Of a stretch of DNA of 64,000 bases, positions 30,725 through 39,689 are shown in pieces; the stretch's first letter is position 1, and each line of letters opens with the position of its first letter. The position numbers were made by a program, and so were the translations under genes. The DNA lies in NCBI GenBank assembly GCA_033816765.1, contig CM066296.1:1984001-2048000 (forward strand). Direction: 5' to 3'. Source of the stretch: Nothopassalora personata. Taxonomy: Eukaryota > Ascomycota > Dothideomycetes > Mycosphaerellales > Mycosphaerellaceae. The notes beneath the pieces were generated by a model that was not told where the DNA came from, made no database searches, and was given only the letters and a program-made list of their open reading frames with translations.

Positions 30725-32911
30725 CTAGGCTTTTTCCGACTGGGTAGTCGGGCGCGGTGGCATCTGGTAGTTCCAGAGCTCACACTCCTTGTCGGTCAGC
30801 TGGTGACCTGGCTTGCGGCACTTCTTGCACAGTCTCTCCTTCATGCAACGCTCAGTCTCAGCGTCGTCAAGAAGAGTGAGGTGCTTGAACTCAGCTGGGC
30901 GAGAGTCCCATGGCAGGCGGTCCACCTTGCGGCGATTCTTTGAGCCGCCTCCGCCAGATCCGGCTGGAGTGGTGCCGTTGGGCTTGTCGTCCTTCTTGTC
31001 GTCCTTCTTGTCGTCCTTCTTGGCCGTAGACTTCTTCTTCGGGTGAAGAGTCTCGGCGACCTTGAAATCCTCCTCAGCCTTGAACAGGGCATCGACTGCT
31101 TCGCTGAGGGTCTTAGGGTTTGCTTGCTGATAGCGGATCAGATAGCGGTAGTTGAGCTTGCGCATGAGGTTGTCCATAGCGTCTTCTCCGGTCATGCGCA
31201 TCAAGTTGGCATAACGGCGCCACTCGCGGTAGAGTTCGGCGAAGGAGTCCTTGGAGTTGTCCTCTGGCTGCTTCAACACAGCCATGTTGTCGCGAGCGCG
31301 GCCGACGGGGTTGCGATCGCCGTACCACTCGATGAGGGACTTCATCATCTTGTTGACTGATGAATACGGGCGCTCGCTTCCGCTCATGATGCCTGCGATG
31401 GATGGAACCTTCGGGTTGAGCAGCGCCCAAGCGCCTCCGTCGGTGTAATCCAGTATGAACTTGAGCACGGCATCCTTGTCACGGAACGTGGTGGCGGCGA
31501 GCTTGGTCTCCAGTGCGCTGAGCCACTTCTCAAGCGATGGTCCCTTCAGGTCGCCTTCCTTGCTGAGGTCGCCTTGAAACTTATGCTTGGGGCCTTCGAC
31601 ACTTCGGTCCGTCTTCCAAGGACGATCGAGTGACTCGTCGATGTCCAGGATGTTGTTGAAGTTGATCTTGGTGACCTTCTTGGTCTTCTTGGACTTGCGG
31701 CGGCGAGCGCGGCGGTCATCGTCTGAGGACTCGTCGCTGCTACTGCTGCTGCTGCTGTCACTGCTATCCGGATCGTATCTCGGCTTCCTGCTCTTGCGCT
31801 GCTTGCCAGCCCTGTCCTTCTTGCTAACCTCTTCACCTGACTCATCGGATGAGTCTCCGCCGCTGGACTGCTTGCCAGTCCTGCCTTGGTCCTTCGGCGG
31901 TGATGGCTCTCTTCCAGCACGTCGACGAGAGATGGAACGTGAGAGCGAGGAGCGACGATCCTTGCCTCGTGCTTCGGTGCGCCCACGCTGCTCGGCTGCT
32001 TCGAGCTCCTTAGCATGCGCGTTGCGAAGGGCTTGGATGTCGCGCTCGTGATCGGCAACGGCTTCTTCGTAGTTGTCCACTTCACGCTCCAGCTCTCCAA
32101 TGCGAGCCTCTCGCTCCTTGACCCAGACCATTGCTTGCTTGGCATGCTCGTACGCTTTCTGGGAGTCAGTTGGAATGGGCAGGGCCTTAAGTGCATCGAG
32201 TTCGATCTTGACGGTGTCCAGGTCCTTGATAACTGTGTCGCGCTCAGCGCTGGCGGTGTCACGATCGGCGGTGACTTTAGCCAGGTGGTCGCGCAGGTCC
32301 TTTTGCTGGGCATCGGAGGCCTTCAGTAACTTGTCCAAGTTCGACACCTGCTTCTTCGCATCCCCGAGATCCTTTTGAACCTTGTCGAGTTCCTTCTGAA
32401 CTTTGTCTCCATATTCTTGGCTCTGGTGACAGCTCGTGTACAACATCTCTGCAAGCTTCGAGACGTTGCGGTATTCCTGTTCGCCGCGGCGGAGGATGAA
32501 GTGGATGGCGGGAGGTGCGGAAACGTCGCTGCCGTACAGCTTCTCGAACTTCTCGATATCGAGTTGAGTGAGGGACTTGAGTGTCGCTCGATAGGTCTTC
32601 GCGACTTGTTGTGCTTCCTCGGCTCCCTCTTCTGCTTCGTCCGTCGCTGCATCGTCCATGTAGTCCACGGCTACCATAGCCTCCTTGCCTTCTTCCTCGA
32701 TGATCTCGTCGTCGTGTAGGAAATCGCTGATGTTGAGGTATGGCTGTGGATCAGTGACGGGCTTGCCTAGTTCAATCATCTTCTGATACTGGCGGTCTTG
32801 TTCTTGCTCTTGCGTCGCATCGCGACCTTGAGTCTGTGTGTTGAGCACCGACTCGCGTTGCACCACTGGTCGCATTGCCAGCAGCGACTGGCGTCCATTC
32901 TGACGCACCAT
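30725..32911 (-). CDS. gag: Gag of C, 728 aa
   Basis: The ATG at 32909-32911 is the first in a frame that is open back to about 33046. The N-terminal half is acidic and largely coiled coil. Next come an Arg/Ser-rich region and an Asp/Ser tract. A capsid-like region follows at about residues 455-640 (LEKWLSALETKLAATTF, then YREWRRYANLMRMTGED), then a KKDD repeat, and a zinc knuckle CKKCRKPGHQLTDKEC at residues 695-710. It packages element RNA into particles. It stops at 30725-30727, and pol lies in the -1 frame. It is unusually long for a Gypsy gag because of the N-terminal coiled coil. Confidence 0.92.
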   Translation of the reverse strand: MVRQNGRQSLLAMRPVVQRESVLNTQTQGRDATQEQEQDRQYQKMIELGKPVTDPQPYLNISDFLHDDEIIEEEGKEAMVAVDYMDDAATDEAEEGAEEAQQVAKTYRATLKSLTQLDIEKFEKLYGSDVSAPPAIHFILRRGEQEYRNVSKLAEMLYTSCHQSQEYGDKVQKELDKVQKDLGDAKKQVSNLDKLLKASDAQQKDLRDHLAKVTADRDTASAERDTVIKDLDTVKIELDALKALPIPTDSQKAYEHAKQAMVWVKEREARIGELEREVDNYEEAVADHERDIQALRNAHAKELEAAEQRGRTEARGKDRRSSLSRSISRRRAGREPSPPKDQGRTGKQSSGGDSSDESGEEVSKKDRAGKQRKSRKPRYDPDSSDSSSSSSSDESSDDDRRARRRKSKKTKKVTKINFNNILDIDESLDRPWKTDRSVEGPKHKFQGDLSKEGDLKGPSLEKWLSALETKLAATTFRDKDAVLKFILDYTDGGAWALLNPKVPSIAGIMSGSERPYSSVNKMMKSLIEWYGDRNPVGRARDNMAVLKQPEDNSKDSFAELYREWRRYANLMRMTGEDAMDNLMRKLNYRYLIRYQQANPKTLSEAVDALFKAEEDFKVAETLHPKKKSTAKKDDKKDDKKDDKPNGTTPAGSGGGGSKNRRKVDRLPWDSRPAEFKHLTLLDDAETERCMKERLCKKCRKPGHQLTDKECELWNYQMPPRPTTQSEKA

Positions 32912-33126
32912 CTCGTTACCTTGGGCGCGATGGGGTGTCGCGCTTGTTGACTTGGGGTGTTGACTTAACTTGGGCACGTCTTCTCTGCGTGCGTTTGTTG
33001 ACTTAACTTGAGTGCGTTTGTCGTCGCACTTTTCTTGGAGTCGCACTCGGCCTGTGGACTCAACGCGCTTGTCGCGTTACTTGATCTGCCCTTCGCAGAT
33101 CCTTCGCAGCTTGTCTGCGGAAAAGA

Positions 33127-33140
33127 ACGGTCTAACAAAG
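33127..33140 (-). promoter_or_regulatory. Self-primer type primer binding site of C
   Basis: Two bases after the 5' LTR the element strand reads TTGTTAGAC (33138 to 33130), the exact complement of GTCTAACAA inside the LTR (33179 to 33171). No TGG that would pair with a tRNA 3' end follows the LTR. This matches the Tf1/sushi arrangement, in which the 5' end of the RNA folds back as primer. Confidence 0.65.
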
Positions 33141-33301
33141 TGTAAGGGCACCTGCTTAGGTAGTACGAAGTTGTTAGACAAGCTATCTAAGAGGTGCGCG
33201 AGGCGCGAGAAGTTAATATACAAGCCGAGGCACGCGGGTCGGCCCGGGCCCGGTCACGTAACTCGCCACGTTCACTCGCTGTGCGGCCATGGGCCGTCAC
33301 A
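33141..33301 (-). repeat. 5' LTR of C, 161 bp
   Basis: Identical to 25900-26060. It holds a TATA element and the predicted RNA start. On the element strand it starts TGTGACGGCC and ends CCCTTACA. Confidence 0.95.
33213..33220 (-). promoter_or_regulatory. TATA box in the 5' LTR of C
   Basis: TATATTAA on the element strand lies about 35-40 nt upstream of GTCTAACAA, the self-primer complement and so the expected transcript start. The two predictions support each other. Confidence 0.55.
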
Positions 33302-33434
33302 TACTAACTATAACTAGATCCTCGATAAATTTAGCATTAATAAAGCTAACTAAGCCGATCTTAATAGTACCGGTACCTACATTAATAGTAACATACTATA
33401 CTAGTATAATAACGCTAAACTAGCGCCGCGGGTT

Positions 33435-33800
33435 TGTTACGGATCGATCCGGAGAAGCTCTAGCCAACCAATCGCGGAGAAGCTCTAGCCAACTAATCGA
33501 TGCCTAACTAATCGATGCCTACACACTAGTAGAAGGATCCGATATGCAGAGTGCTCTCTCTAATCTACGTGCTCTATAATAGAGTAGAGAGAGCAGGACA
33601 GATTAACTGATCCGACTAATTAGTTACGCTAAGACATGGCACTATATAGACGACGCTTCTTCACGAGTAGATAGGAGCCTCGTGCTTAACTCATTTTAAG
33701 TATACACTATATACTGTTTAGGACCACTACCTTCTTAACGTTCGAGACATCTCTATAAAGATCCAAGCCCGGTTAGGATAACGTATAGCGGTTCCTAACA
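33435..33800 (+). repeat. 5' LTR of D
   Basis: Starts TGTTACGGATCG and ends CCTAACA. It includes a nested hairpin at about 33550-33592 (GCTCTCTCT with AGAGAGAGC) and a repeated AATCGATGCC motif. Confidence 0.9.
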
Positions 33801-33901
33801 ACTTTAAGCACTACTACTAGGGCCCTTTGCATATATCTAGGAGAGACGCTACCCGGAGTCCGTTACGATAATAGCTATAGTTAACTAGCATTACGGAACG
33901 A

Positions 33902-35020
33902 ATGAGCGAAATGTCGATTATAGGAAGCAGTAAGAACAACACTCCTATAGGCATGCTAAACCTATTGGACTACTACCGTGCACCTAAGGTGTCTACGCCG
34001 GAGACGTTCGACGGGACTAAGGATAAACTGGAGGCTTTTTAACTACAGGTTTAGTTGTACCTTCACTTTAACGTACACTAGTTTTAAGGCGAGGCTAGCA
34101 AGGTCTTATACGCCGCATCCTTCCTACGAGGAAAAGTAGCTAGAGGATTCCGACTATACCTTAAGGACTAGCTACATAACTAGGGTAAGGGAGAAACACC
34201 TAAGACGGAAACTCGAAAAATTTTCTACGACTACGACGAGTTTAAGACGAAACTCAATAATCTATACGGAATACCGAATGAGGAGGTATACGCCGACCGA
34301 CATATCCGACAACTTCGATAGACCACTTCTGTAGCGCTGTACGCCTTAGAATTCTAAGGATATGCCGCCGACCTAGAATAGAACGACGTAGCTTTACGAT
34401 CATAGTTCTACCTCGGGCTAAAGGATAACGTTAAAGCCGAACTATCCCGAAACGCTAGCGTTGTTACGCTAGGGGCGATAATTAAGGCAGTAAAGGAGAT
34501 CGACGAAAGGCTCTAGAAGTTAAGGTACGACCGACACGTATAGCCTAGATACTAGAGACCCGCCGCGGGCGGAAGAGGGGGCTTTAAGGCTAGAAGTTAG
34601 GACCCTAATAGTTACGGAGACCTAATGGAATTGGACGTAACGGAACGTAGGATAGGAAGGGGGCTAAAGAGTAAAGGTTCCCCCTGCTACGTATATAGCG
34701 AGCAAGGCTATTATATAAGGAACTGCAAGAAAAAGAACATAGTTAGCCGCGAGTTTAACGCAATAATTCGCGAAGAGAATGCATACTAGGAATGCGAGAG
34801 CTTTCTCTCGAAATCTGCCTAGTAGAAACGACCTAACGATAAAGTTATTAAATAGCGGCTTCTTAATTTAATGACCTAGGATATAGAAGTTAACACGACG
34901 ACACGGAATAGGCTACGGGACAACAACTTACGATACGGCTTCTAGATCGAAACAGAGATTAGACTAGAAGGTATCCGGTACTTCCTCGAGGGACGACTAA
35001 GGAAGGATAGGAACCGGTAA
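33902..35020 (+). pseudogene. Gag of D
   Basis: It begins with ATG at 33902 (MSEMSIIGSSKN). PETFDGTKDKLEAF and ASKVLYAASFLRGKVARGF fit a Ty3-type capsid domain, and a zinc knuckle lies at 34685-34727, where RIP changed the second Cys and the His to Tyr. Several TAG/TAA codons interrupt it. The chosen stop at 35018-35020 could itself be RIP-made. The 3' end overlaps the antisense frame. Confidence 0.7.
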
Positions 35021-35482
35021 TACGGGAGCACGACTAGGCTCTACCGACTCTTACTCCTTGAGAAGGGACTTCTCGACGGACAACGCCTCGGCCTTACGGC
35101 TCTCCAGTAGATCTATCTCCTTCTAAAGGCGGGACTTCTTTTCCTACGCGGTAGCTTCTTCTTCTTAGAGGCGCTAGAGTGTCGCCCGCAACTCGCGCAT
35201 TCTACGTAGATGTAACGACATTTTCTCCTCTAGAGCGGCGCGCTGTTTTCGTAGGCGGGACTAGTCGCCTTCCGACATAATAATGTCGCAACCCTTATAG
35301 TTTAAACGAACATAAGCACTATACTTTCTAGATAAGATATGCACGCGGTAGGCGATATCCTTTGCGACGCAGCGACTGCATTTTTGGACTATAACGACCC
35401 TAAGTGACTCGATCTTATTAGCAAGGCGGGTTCGACGAACGGATGAGCTAATCTTAGAGGATGGTTTGGGAGAGGACGACAT
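34955..35482 (-). pseudogene. Antisense Cys-rich coiled-coil protein of D
   Basis: The ATG at 35480-35482 opens MSSSPKPSSKISSS, followed by KCSRCVAKDI, a Tyr-for-Cys-scarred second cluster and NYKGCDI. The frame then continues past TAG stops (Gln or Trp before RIP) through a Leu/Glu/Arg-rich helix (LEEKMSLHLRRMRELRATL). The layout of CxxC pairs followed by a coiled coil is the same as in the E frame at 59608-60132 and in proteins widespread in fungal genomes. It could bind nucleic acid or zinc; the function is not known. Confidence 0.6.
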
Positions 35483-35558
35483 CGTTAACGAAACATGAAT
35501 TAGGGACACATTTATTATGTAAGAGCTTTGGGACGAAGCTAGGCTAAAGGGGGGATAG

Positions 35559-35924
35559 TGTTACGGATCGATCCGGAGAAGCTCTAGCTAACCAATCGCG
35601 GAGAAGCTCTAGCTAACCAATCGATGCCTAACTAATCGATGCCTATATACTAGTAGAAGGATCCGATATGTAGAGTGCTCTCTCTAATCTACGTGCTCTA
35701 TAATAGAGTAGAGAGAGCAGGACAGATTAACTGATCCGACTAATTAGTTACGCTAAGACATGGCACTATATAGACGACGCTTCTTCACGAGTAGATAGGA
35801 GCCTCGTGCTTAACTCATTTTAAGTATACACTATATACTGTTTAGAACTACTACCTTCTTAACGTTCGAGACATCTCTGTAAAGATCCAAGCCCGGTTGG
35901 GATAACGTACAGCGGTTCCTAATA
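35559..35924 (+). repeat. 3' LTR of D
   Basis: Same length as the 5' LTR. It ends CCTAATA, where the 5' copy has CCTAACA. Most differences are RIP-type transitions. Confidence 0.9.
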
Positions 35925-37133
35925 GGGTTAAAACAGTTAGAGAGATAATAAGTCGAGAATTCGACGTGTACCGATAGTACCTACGAGAATTAAATAAGGT
36001 TAGTAACGGCGGCGTCTACTAGAACATATAGTATTCTCTAAGCTAATAGATTATACGATAAGACCCCGGGCTATAGCTCTTATAAGTAGCGCTACACCCT
36101 TAACACTATACTCGGTTCATCTCCTTCCCTAGGCCTACGATTTTTAGCTTTAATAGGGCTTATTAGGGGGGTAATGCGAACGCTATAGTATAGTATACTA
36201 GGGTCGACTTAAACCTCGAAATTGAAAACTACTAGACTAGTAACCGGCTTAACATGCTATACTCTCTTAACTTAGAGGGCACTAGTGGGCCGGAGTTTTT
36301 ACACGGTTTTTATAAGTAAGGGAATGCTATAGAGTTTATCTAGTAGTGCCGGATTAACGACTGTATAGAAGACGGCCGATTTAAGCGTTTCTTCTCGGTT
36401 AGGGTTTAGAATTTCCTAAGTAAGAACAGTATTAGCTAGTTTAGAGAGGACCTAAGCGCTAGGCAAATGCGGGTAACTACTATAGGCGTTCTAATAAGGT
36501 AGGCTATATATAAGAAGACGCTACGCTAGATTAACCCTTACTTTATCGAGATCCGCGACGATGACTATCTTAAACTCTAGAGAAGCTAGAGCATGCACTA
36601 GGTAATAGACCTCTATCGTAACTTTAAGACGCTAAGTAAGAGCGCTACGGGGTTTAAGTATCGACGCCTAGTACCCGGCTATCCTTTTCCTACGGCCGTA
36701 CACCTTAGTAGCATTAGCCCTCTATCCGATGCCCTAGCGGGTTTAAAGTCTTAGAACGATAACGAAGTCATCCTTAATGCTAGAAGGTAGCTTAATGCTA
36801 CGGTCCGCCTAGACTCGGAGCTCTTCTATAAGAAGATGCATAATTAGCGCGTCCGAGCTATGAAATTAATAGACAAGTAGCTTAGATTAGTTACTACTCT
36901 CGAGCAGATGTGCTTTATAAGCGAAGGGCGTAATAAGAGCTTCTTCCGCAACTACTATAGGAACTTTACTAGCTAGCTACTTAGGGACGCGTCTAGTAAG
37001 ACTAGTGTTAGCTACAACAACGAGTAGGTCTAGACAAAGGAGTTATATAAGAATGAGTAGAACTAAGTAGTTAGTACGGGTTTATAGGCTCCTAGTTTCT
37101 AGTTAATTTCCGGCTATAGCTATAGCCTATAGG

Positions 37134-37225
37134 ATTCTAGTTCTAACTCTAGTTCTAATTCTAGTTCTAATTCTAGTTCTAATTCTAGTTCTAATTCTAG
37201 TTATGATTCTAGTTCTAACTCTAGT
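37134..37225 (+). repeat. 12-bp repeat coding (Ser-Ser-Ser-Asn)n in B1 ORF3
   Basis: TCTAGTTCTAAT repeats about seven times near the end of the third frame and reads as an SSSN tract. The inverted counterpart is at 39695-39770 in B2. Confidence 0.85.
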
Positions 37226-37718
37226 TAATGCTTCGGGTACGGGTGCTTCTAGTCCTTAGATCTTACTTGTTTCTTATAGTTACTTATCTTCCCTTAACTT
37301 ACTTTCTAGCTACGCGATAGACTCGTCTTTAGATTTATTAGGTTACTAGTACTAACACTTACTTGTCTTATGAATGGCGTTTACATTATTCGACTATCTA
37401 ATCCGTTCGATTAATACTAACATAGCTACCCAATCCCTCGCTAGTTTCGTAGTATACGTTAACGTAGTACGACGGGCGCGAGTCGCGGATTATTAACGTT
37501 ACTATTACGGTCTCTATTAAATAAATCCTTTCGACCTTTATAAACTATCGCTAGTAGGCCCTAGGATTGCCTAACATCTTATATGTTAAGCTAAATAGTA
37601 GGGTGAGCTACTATGCTACTACTAGACTACCTTAGCTTATAGCGACTAACTAAGCTACCTATAATGCCCGGGCTTACTACTTTAGAACCTAAGGACAGGT
37701 TCGTAATAGGGGAGGATA

Positions 37719-38090
37719 TATTAACGACTAATAGGTTATGTTAACCTTAGGTTTAGAGGGGGTCCCTTAGGTCTAACTTACCCTAATTTCATTTAGGTTT
37801 AATTAGACATTTAGGTAAGCTAGTAGGACCTAGTATAGCTATTAAGATATATACTACGTAGCTAAGCATTGTAAGCGTAGCATTAAGGCAACAATTCAAT
37901 TTATACCTCTCGAGTAGAGGGTATAGGGGTTTAGGGTCCGCTAATCCTCTTATTCTATCTAGCTACTACGCTACTCGTCACGTAACCTGATTTCCCGGTC
38001 CCGGGACCGGCAAATACCCCTGCTTACGTAAGTACCGCTCTATACCACTACAACTCGGACAGGCCTATATAGGGTAGTTAGTAGACATTA
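37719..38090 (+). repeat. 3' LTR of B1
   Basis: 372 bp, directly after a polypurine tract. It carries the GC palindrome at 37995-38010 with the less RIPped right flank CAAAT. ATAG follows as target duplication. Confidence 0.85.
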
Positions 38091-38339
38091 ATAGTAAGAG
38101 TAGAATAGAGCCCTTAATAGGCTCTTCGAGCTCGGCCGTGCTATAAGTAATACACGTATCGTATACGTATTCTATACTAACTATAGTTATAGTTCCTATA
38201 GACTAGAAACATCGATACTACTACGGCCGATAGGGCCTTCCTACTACTAGCCCTACGGGGCGAGTATAATAAGGAGGATAATAAGGACGATAATAACGAG
38301 TAATTGCGCGCTCTATGTATATTAGCCGCCTACTACGCG

Positions 38340-38837
38340 CCTATCTTTTATCTACGTAGCGCCGTAGCGCGCCTATAAAAGTTTGTTTTTAAAATAAATA
38401 CTCTTCTCTCTACTCTTCTCTCTCCTTACCTCCCTCTCTAATGTTATTACTATTAGAGGTGTTCGCTCGACTAAGTGAGCGAGTCTTTTAGTCTAATAGA
38501 AGACACTATAGGTTAGTGTCTTCTATGCTAGTTATAGCTAAGTTTACTATCGGGGGTAGAGGTCCTTATATCTAGCTACCGGAGGGTTAAGGCCTAAATG
38601 CATAACCTATGCCCTTATTTTAGCGCCTTATACGGCCTTCGTAGGTACCTTATATTCGACTACTATACGCGTAGCCTTCGCGGATCCTTCCGCCGGCTTA
38701 TACCGTCTTCGCTAACGCCTTATATTCGGCTACTATGCGCGTAGTATTCGCGAGTCCTTATGCTAGCTCCTAGCTATTATACTCTTCTAGCTAGCCCTTC
38801 TATCGTACTAGGTACTATACTTTACCCTTATGCCTAC
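38340..38837 (-). pseudogene. A1 pol 3' end with chromodomain, cut by B2
   Basis: On the minus strand 38837 back to about 38640 matches the chromodomain of A2 (KGKLQYLV, then WKDW and EEYNSW-type residues, with Trp codons now TAG). B2 inserted within this domain; its first part is at 50696 onward. The segment between 38400 and 38640 is the 3' tail and convergent spacer. Confidence 0.7.
38463..38524. other. Twin hairpins between convergent A1 frames
   Basis: TCGCTC and GAGCGA form a 6-bp stem (38463-38482). AGAAGACACTA and TAGTGTCTTCT form a perfect 11-bp stem with a 5-nt loop (38498-38524). They lie where pol and the antisense accessory frame converge. The matching part of A2 lacks them, so they may be a small insertion. 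Confidence 0.5.
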
Positions 38838-39208
38838 TAATGTCTACTAACTACCCTATGTAGGCCTATCCGAGTTGTGGTAGTGTAGAGCGGCGCTTAT
38901 GTAAGTAGAGGTATTTGCCGGTCCCGGGACCGTGAAATTAGGTTACGTAACGAGTAGCGTAGTAGCTAGATAAAATAAGAGGATTGGCGGACCTAAACCC
39001 CTATACCCTCTACTCGAGAGGTATAAATTGAATTGTTGCCTTAATGCTACGCTTACAATGCTTAGCTACGCATTATATATCTTAATAGCTATACTAGGTC
39101 CTACTAGCTTACCTAAATGTCTAATTAAACCTAAATAAAATTAGGGTAAGTTAGACCTAAGGGACCCCCTCTAAACCTAAGGTTAATACAACCCATTAGT
39201 CGTCAATA
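38838..39208 (-). repeat. 3' LTR of B2
   Basis: Inverted match to the B1 LTRs. The palindrome at 38918-38932 has one arm spoiled (CCGTG where CCGG is expected). A polypurine tract on the minus strand (CCTCCCC on plus near 39213) adjoins it. Confidence 0.85.
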
Positions 39209-39689
39209 TATCCTCCCCTATTACGAACCTGTCCTTAGGTTCTAAAGTAGTAAGCCCGGGCAACACAGGTAGTATAGTTAGTCGCTATAAGCTAAGGTAG
39301 TCTTATAGTAGCACAGTAGCTTATCCTACCATTTAGCTTAACATATAAGATGTTAGGTAATCCTAGGGCCTACTAGCGATAGTTTATAAAGGTCGAAAGG
39401 ATTTCTTTAATAGAGACCGTAATAGTAACGTCGATAATCCGTAACTCGCGCCCGTCGCACTGCGTTGTCGTATACTACGAAACTAGCGAGAGAATAGGTA
39501 GCTATATTAGCATTAATCGAGCGGGCTAGATAGTCGAATAACGTAACGCCATTTATGAGACAAGTGAGCGTTAGTACTAGTAACCTAATAAATCTAAAGA
39601 CGAGTCCACCGCGTAACTAGAAAGTAAGTTAAGGGAAGATAAGTAACTATAAGAAACAAGTAAGATCTAAGGACTAGAAGCACCTATAC

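Larger units (their letters stand above)
25900..33301 (-). mobile_element. Element C: intact, un-RIPped chromovirus, 7,402 bp
   Basis: Identical 161-bp LTRs (25900-26060 and 33141-33301) begin TG and end CA. TACTA directly repeats at 25895-25899 and 33302-33306, and the empty site is seen in B2 (inverted, near 41100). Gag and pol are long open frames. CA and TG are abundant, unlike all surrounding sequence. Element C therefore inserted into B1 after RIP of B1 and has not been RIPped since. It has a self-primer-like PBS, a polypurine tract and a chromodomain. Confidence 0.95.
33435..35924 (+). mobile_element. Element D: 2.5-kb gag-only LTR element, RIP-mutated
   Basis: LTRs of 366 bp lie at 33435-33800 and 35559-35924. 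GGGTT repeats at 33430-33434 and 35925-35929, and B2 shows the unfilled site (inverted, near 40975). A polypurine tract (AAAGGGGGGATAG) abuts the 3' LTR. The 1.76-kb interior codes for a gag with zinc knuckle on the plus strand and a Cys-rich protein on the minus strand, and has no room for protease, RT or integrase. It would need enzymes from another element. LTR differences are mainly CA/TA or TG/TA, so RIP followed insertion. Confidence 0.88.
24150..37230 (+). pseudogene. B1 third frame (ORF3), unknown protein of about 1,060 residues, split by C and D
   Basis: Coding blocks are 24150-25899, 33307-33434 and 35930-37230. Reading RIP stops (TAG, TAA) as Trp or Gln gives a continuous protein in both B1 and B2, with blocks such as FESLRLPDNVKYVLTNTN, RVKVLKDFYKGFEKVFEDYS, LEYAV, RDFYYKALYFVTNPGITAN and YPFPTAVHLSSISPLSDALA. 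It ends in an (SSSN)n repeat at 37134-37225. No signal peptide, clear membrane segment, zinc finger or chromodomain is visible. The position downstream of pol is where env-like genes sit, but the sequence does not look like an envelope protein. I do not recognise the family. The start codon is lost, so the left end is approximate. Confidence 0.6.
16265..38090 (+). mobile_element. Element B1: about 11.9-kb RIP-killed Gypsy element, itself split by C and D
   Basis: Paired 372-bp LTRs lie at 16265-16636 and 37719-38090, with an apparent 4-bp direct repeat ATAG on both sides. Without C (plus its 5-bp duplication) and D (plus its 5-bp duplication) the element is about 11.9 kb, equal to B2. The order is LTR, repeat-rich leader, gag with a zinc knuckle, protease, RT, RNase H, integrase, an unknown third frame, a polypurine tract (AATAGGGGAGGAT near 37706-37717), LTR. 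It interrupts the accessory frame of A1. Confidence 0.85.

Noticed and set aside
31546..32313. Long alternative frames on both strands within element C gag
   Set aside because: These are shadows of the Arg/Ser-rich gag coding sequence; gag itself has the zinc knuckle and capsid-like region.
24150..37230. Calling B ORF3 an envelope gene
   Set aside because: The position fits, but no signal peptide, membrane anchor or cleavage-like site was seen in the recognisable blocks.
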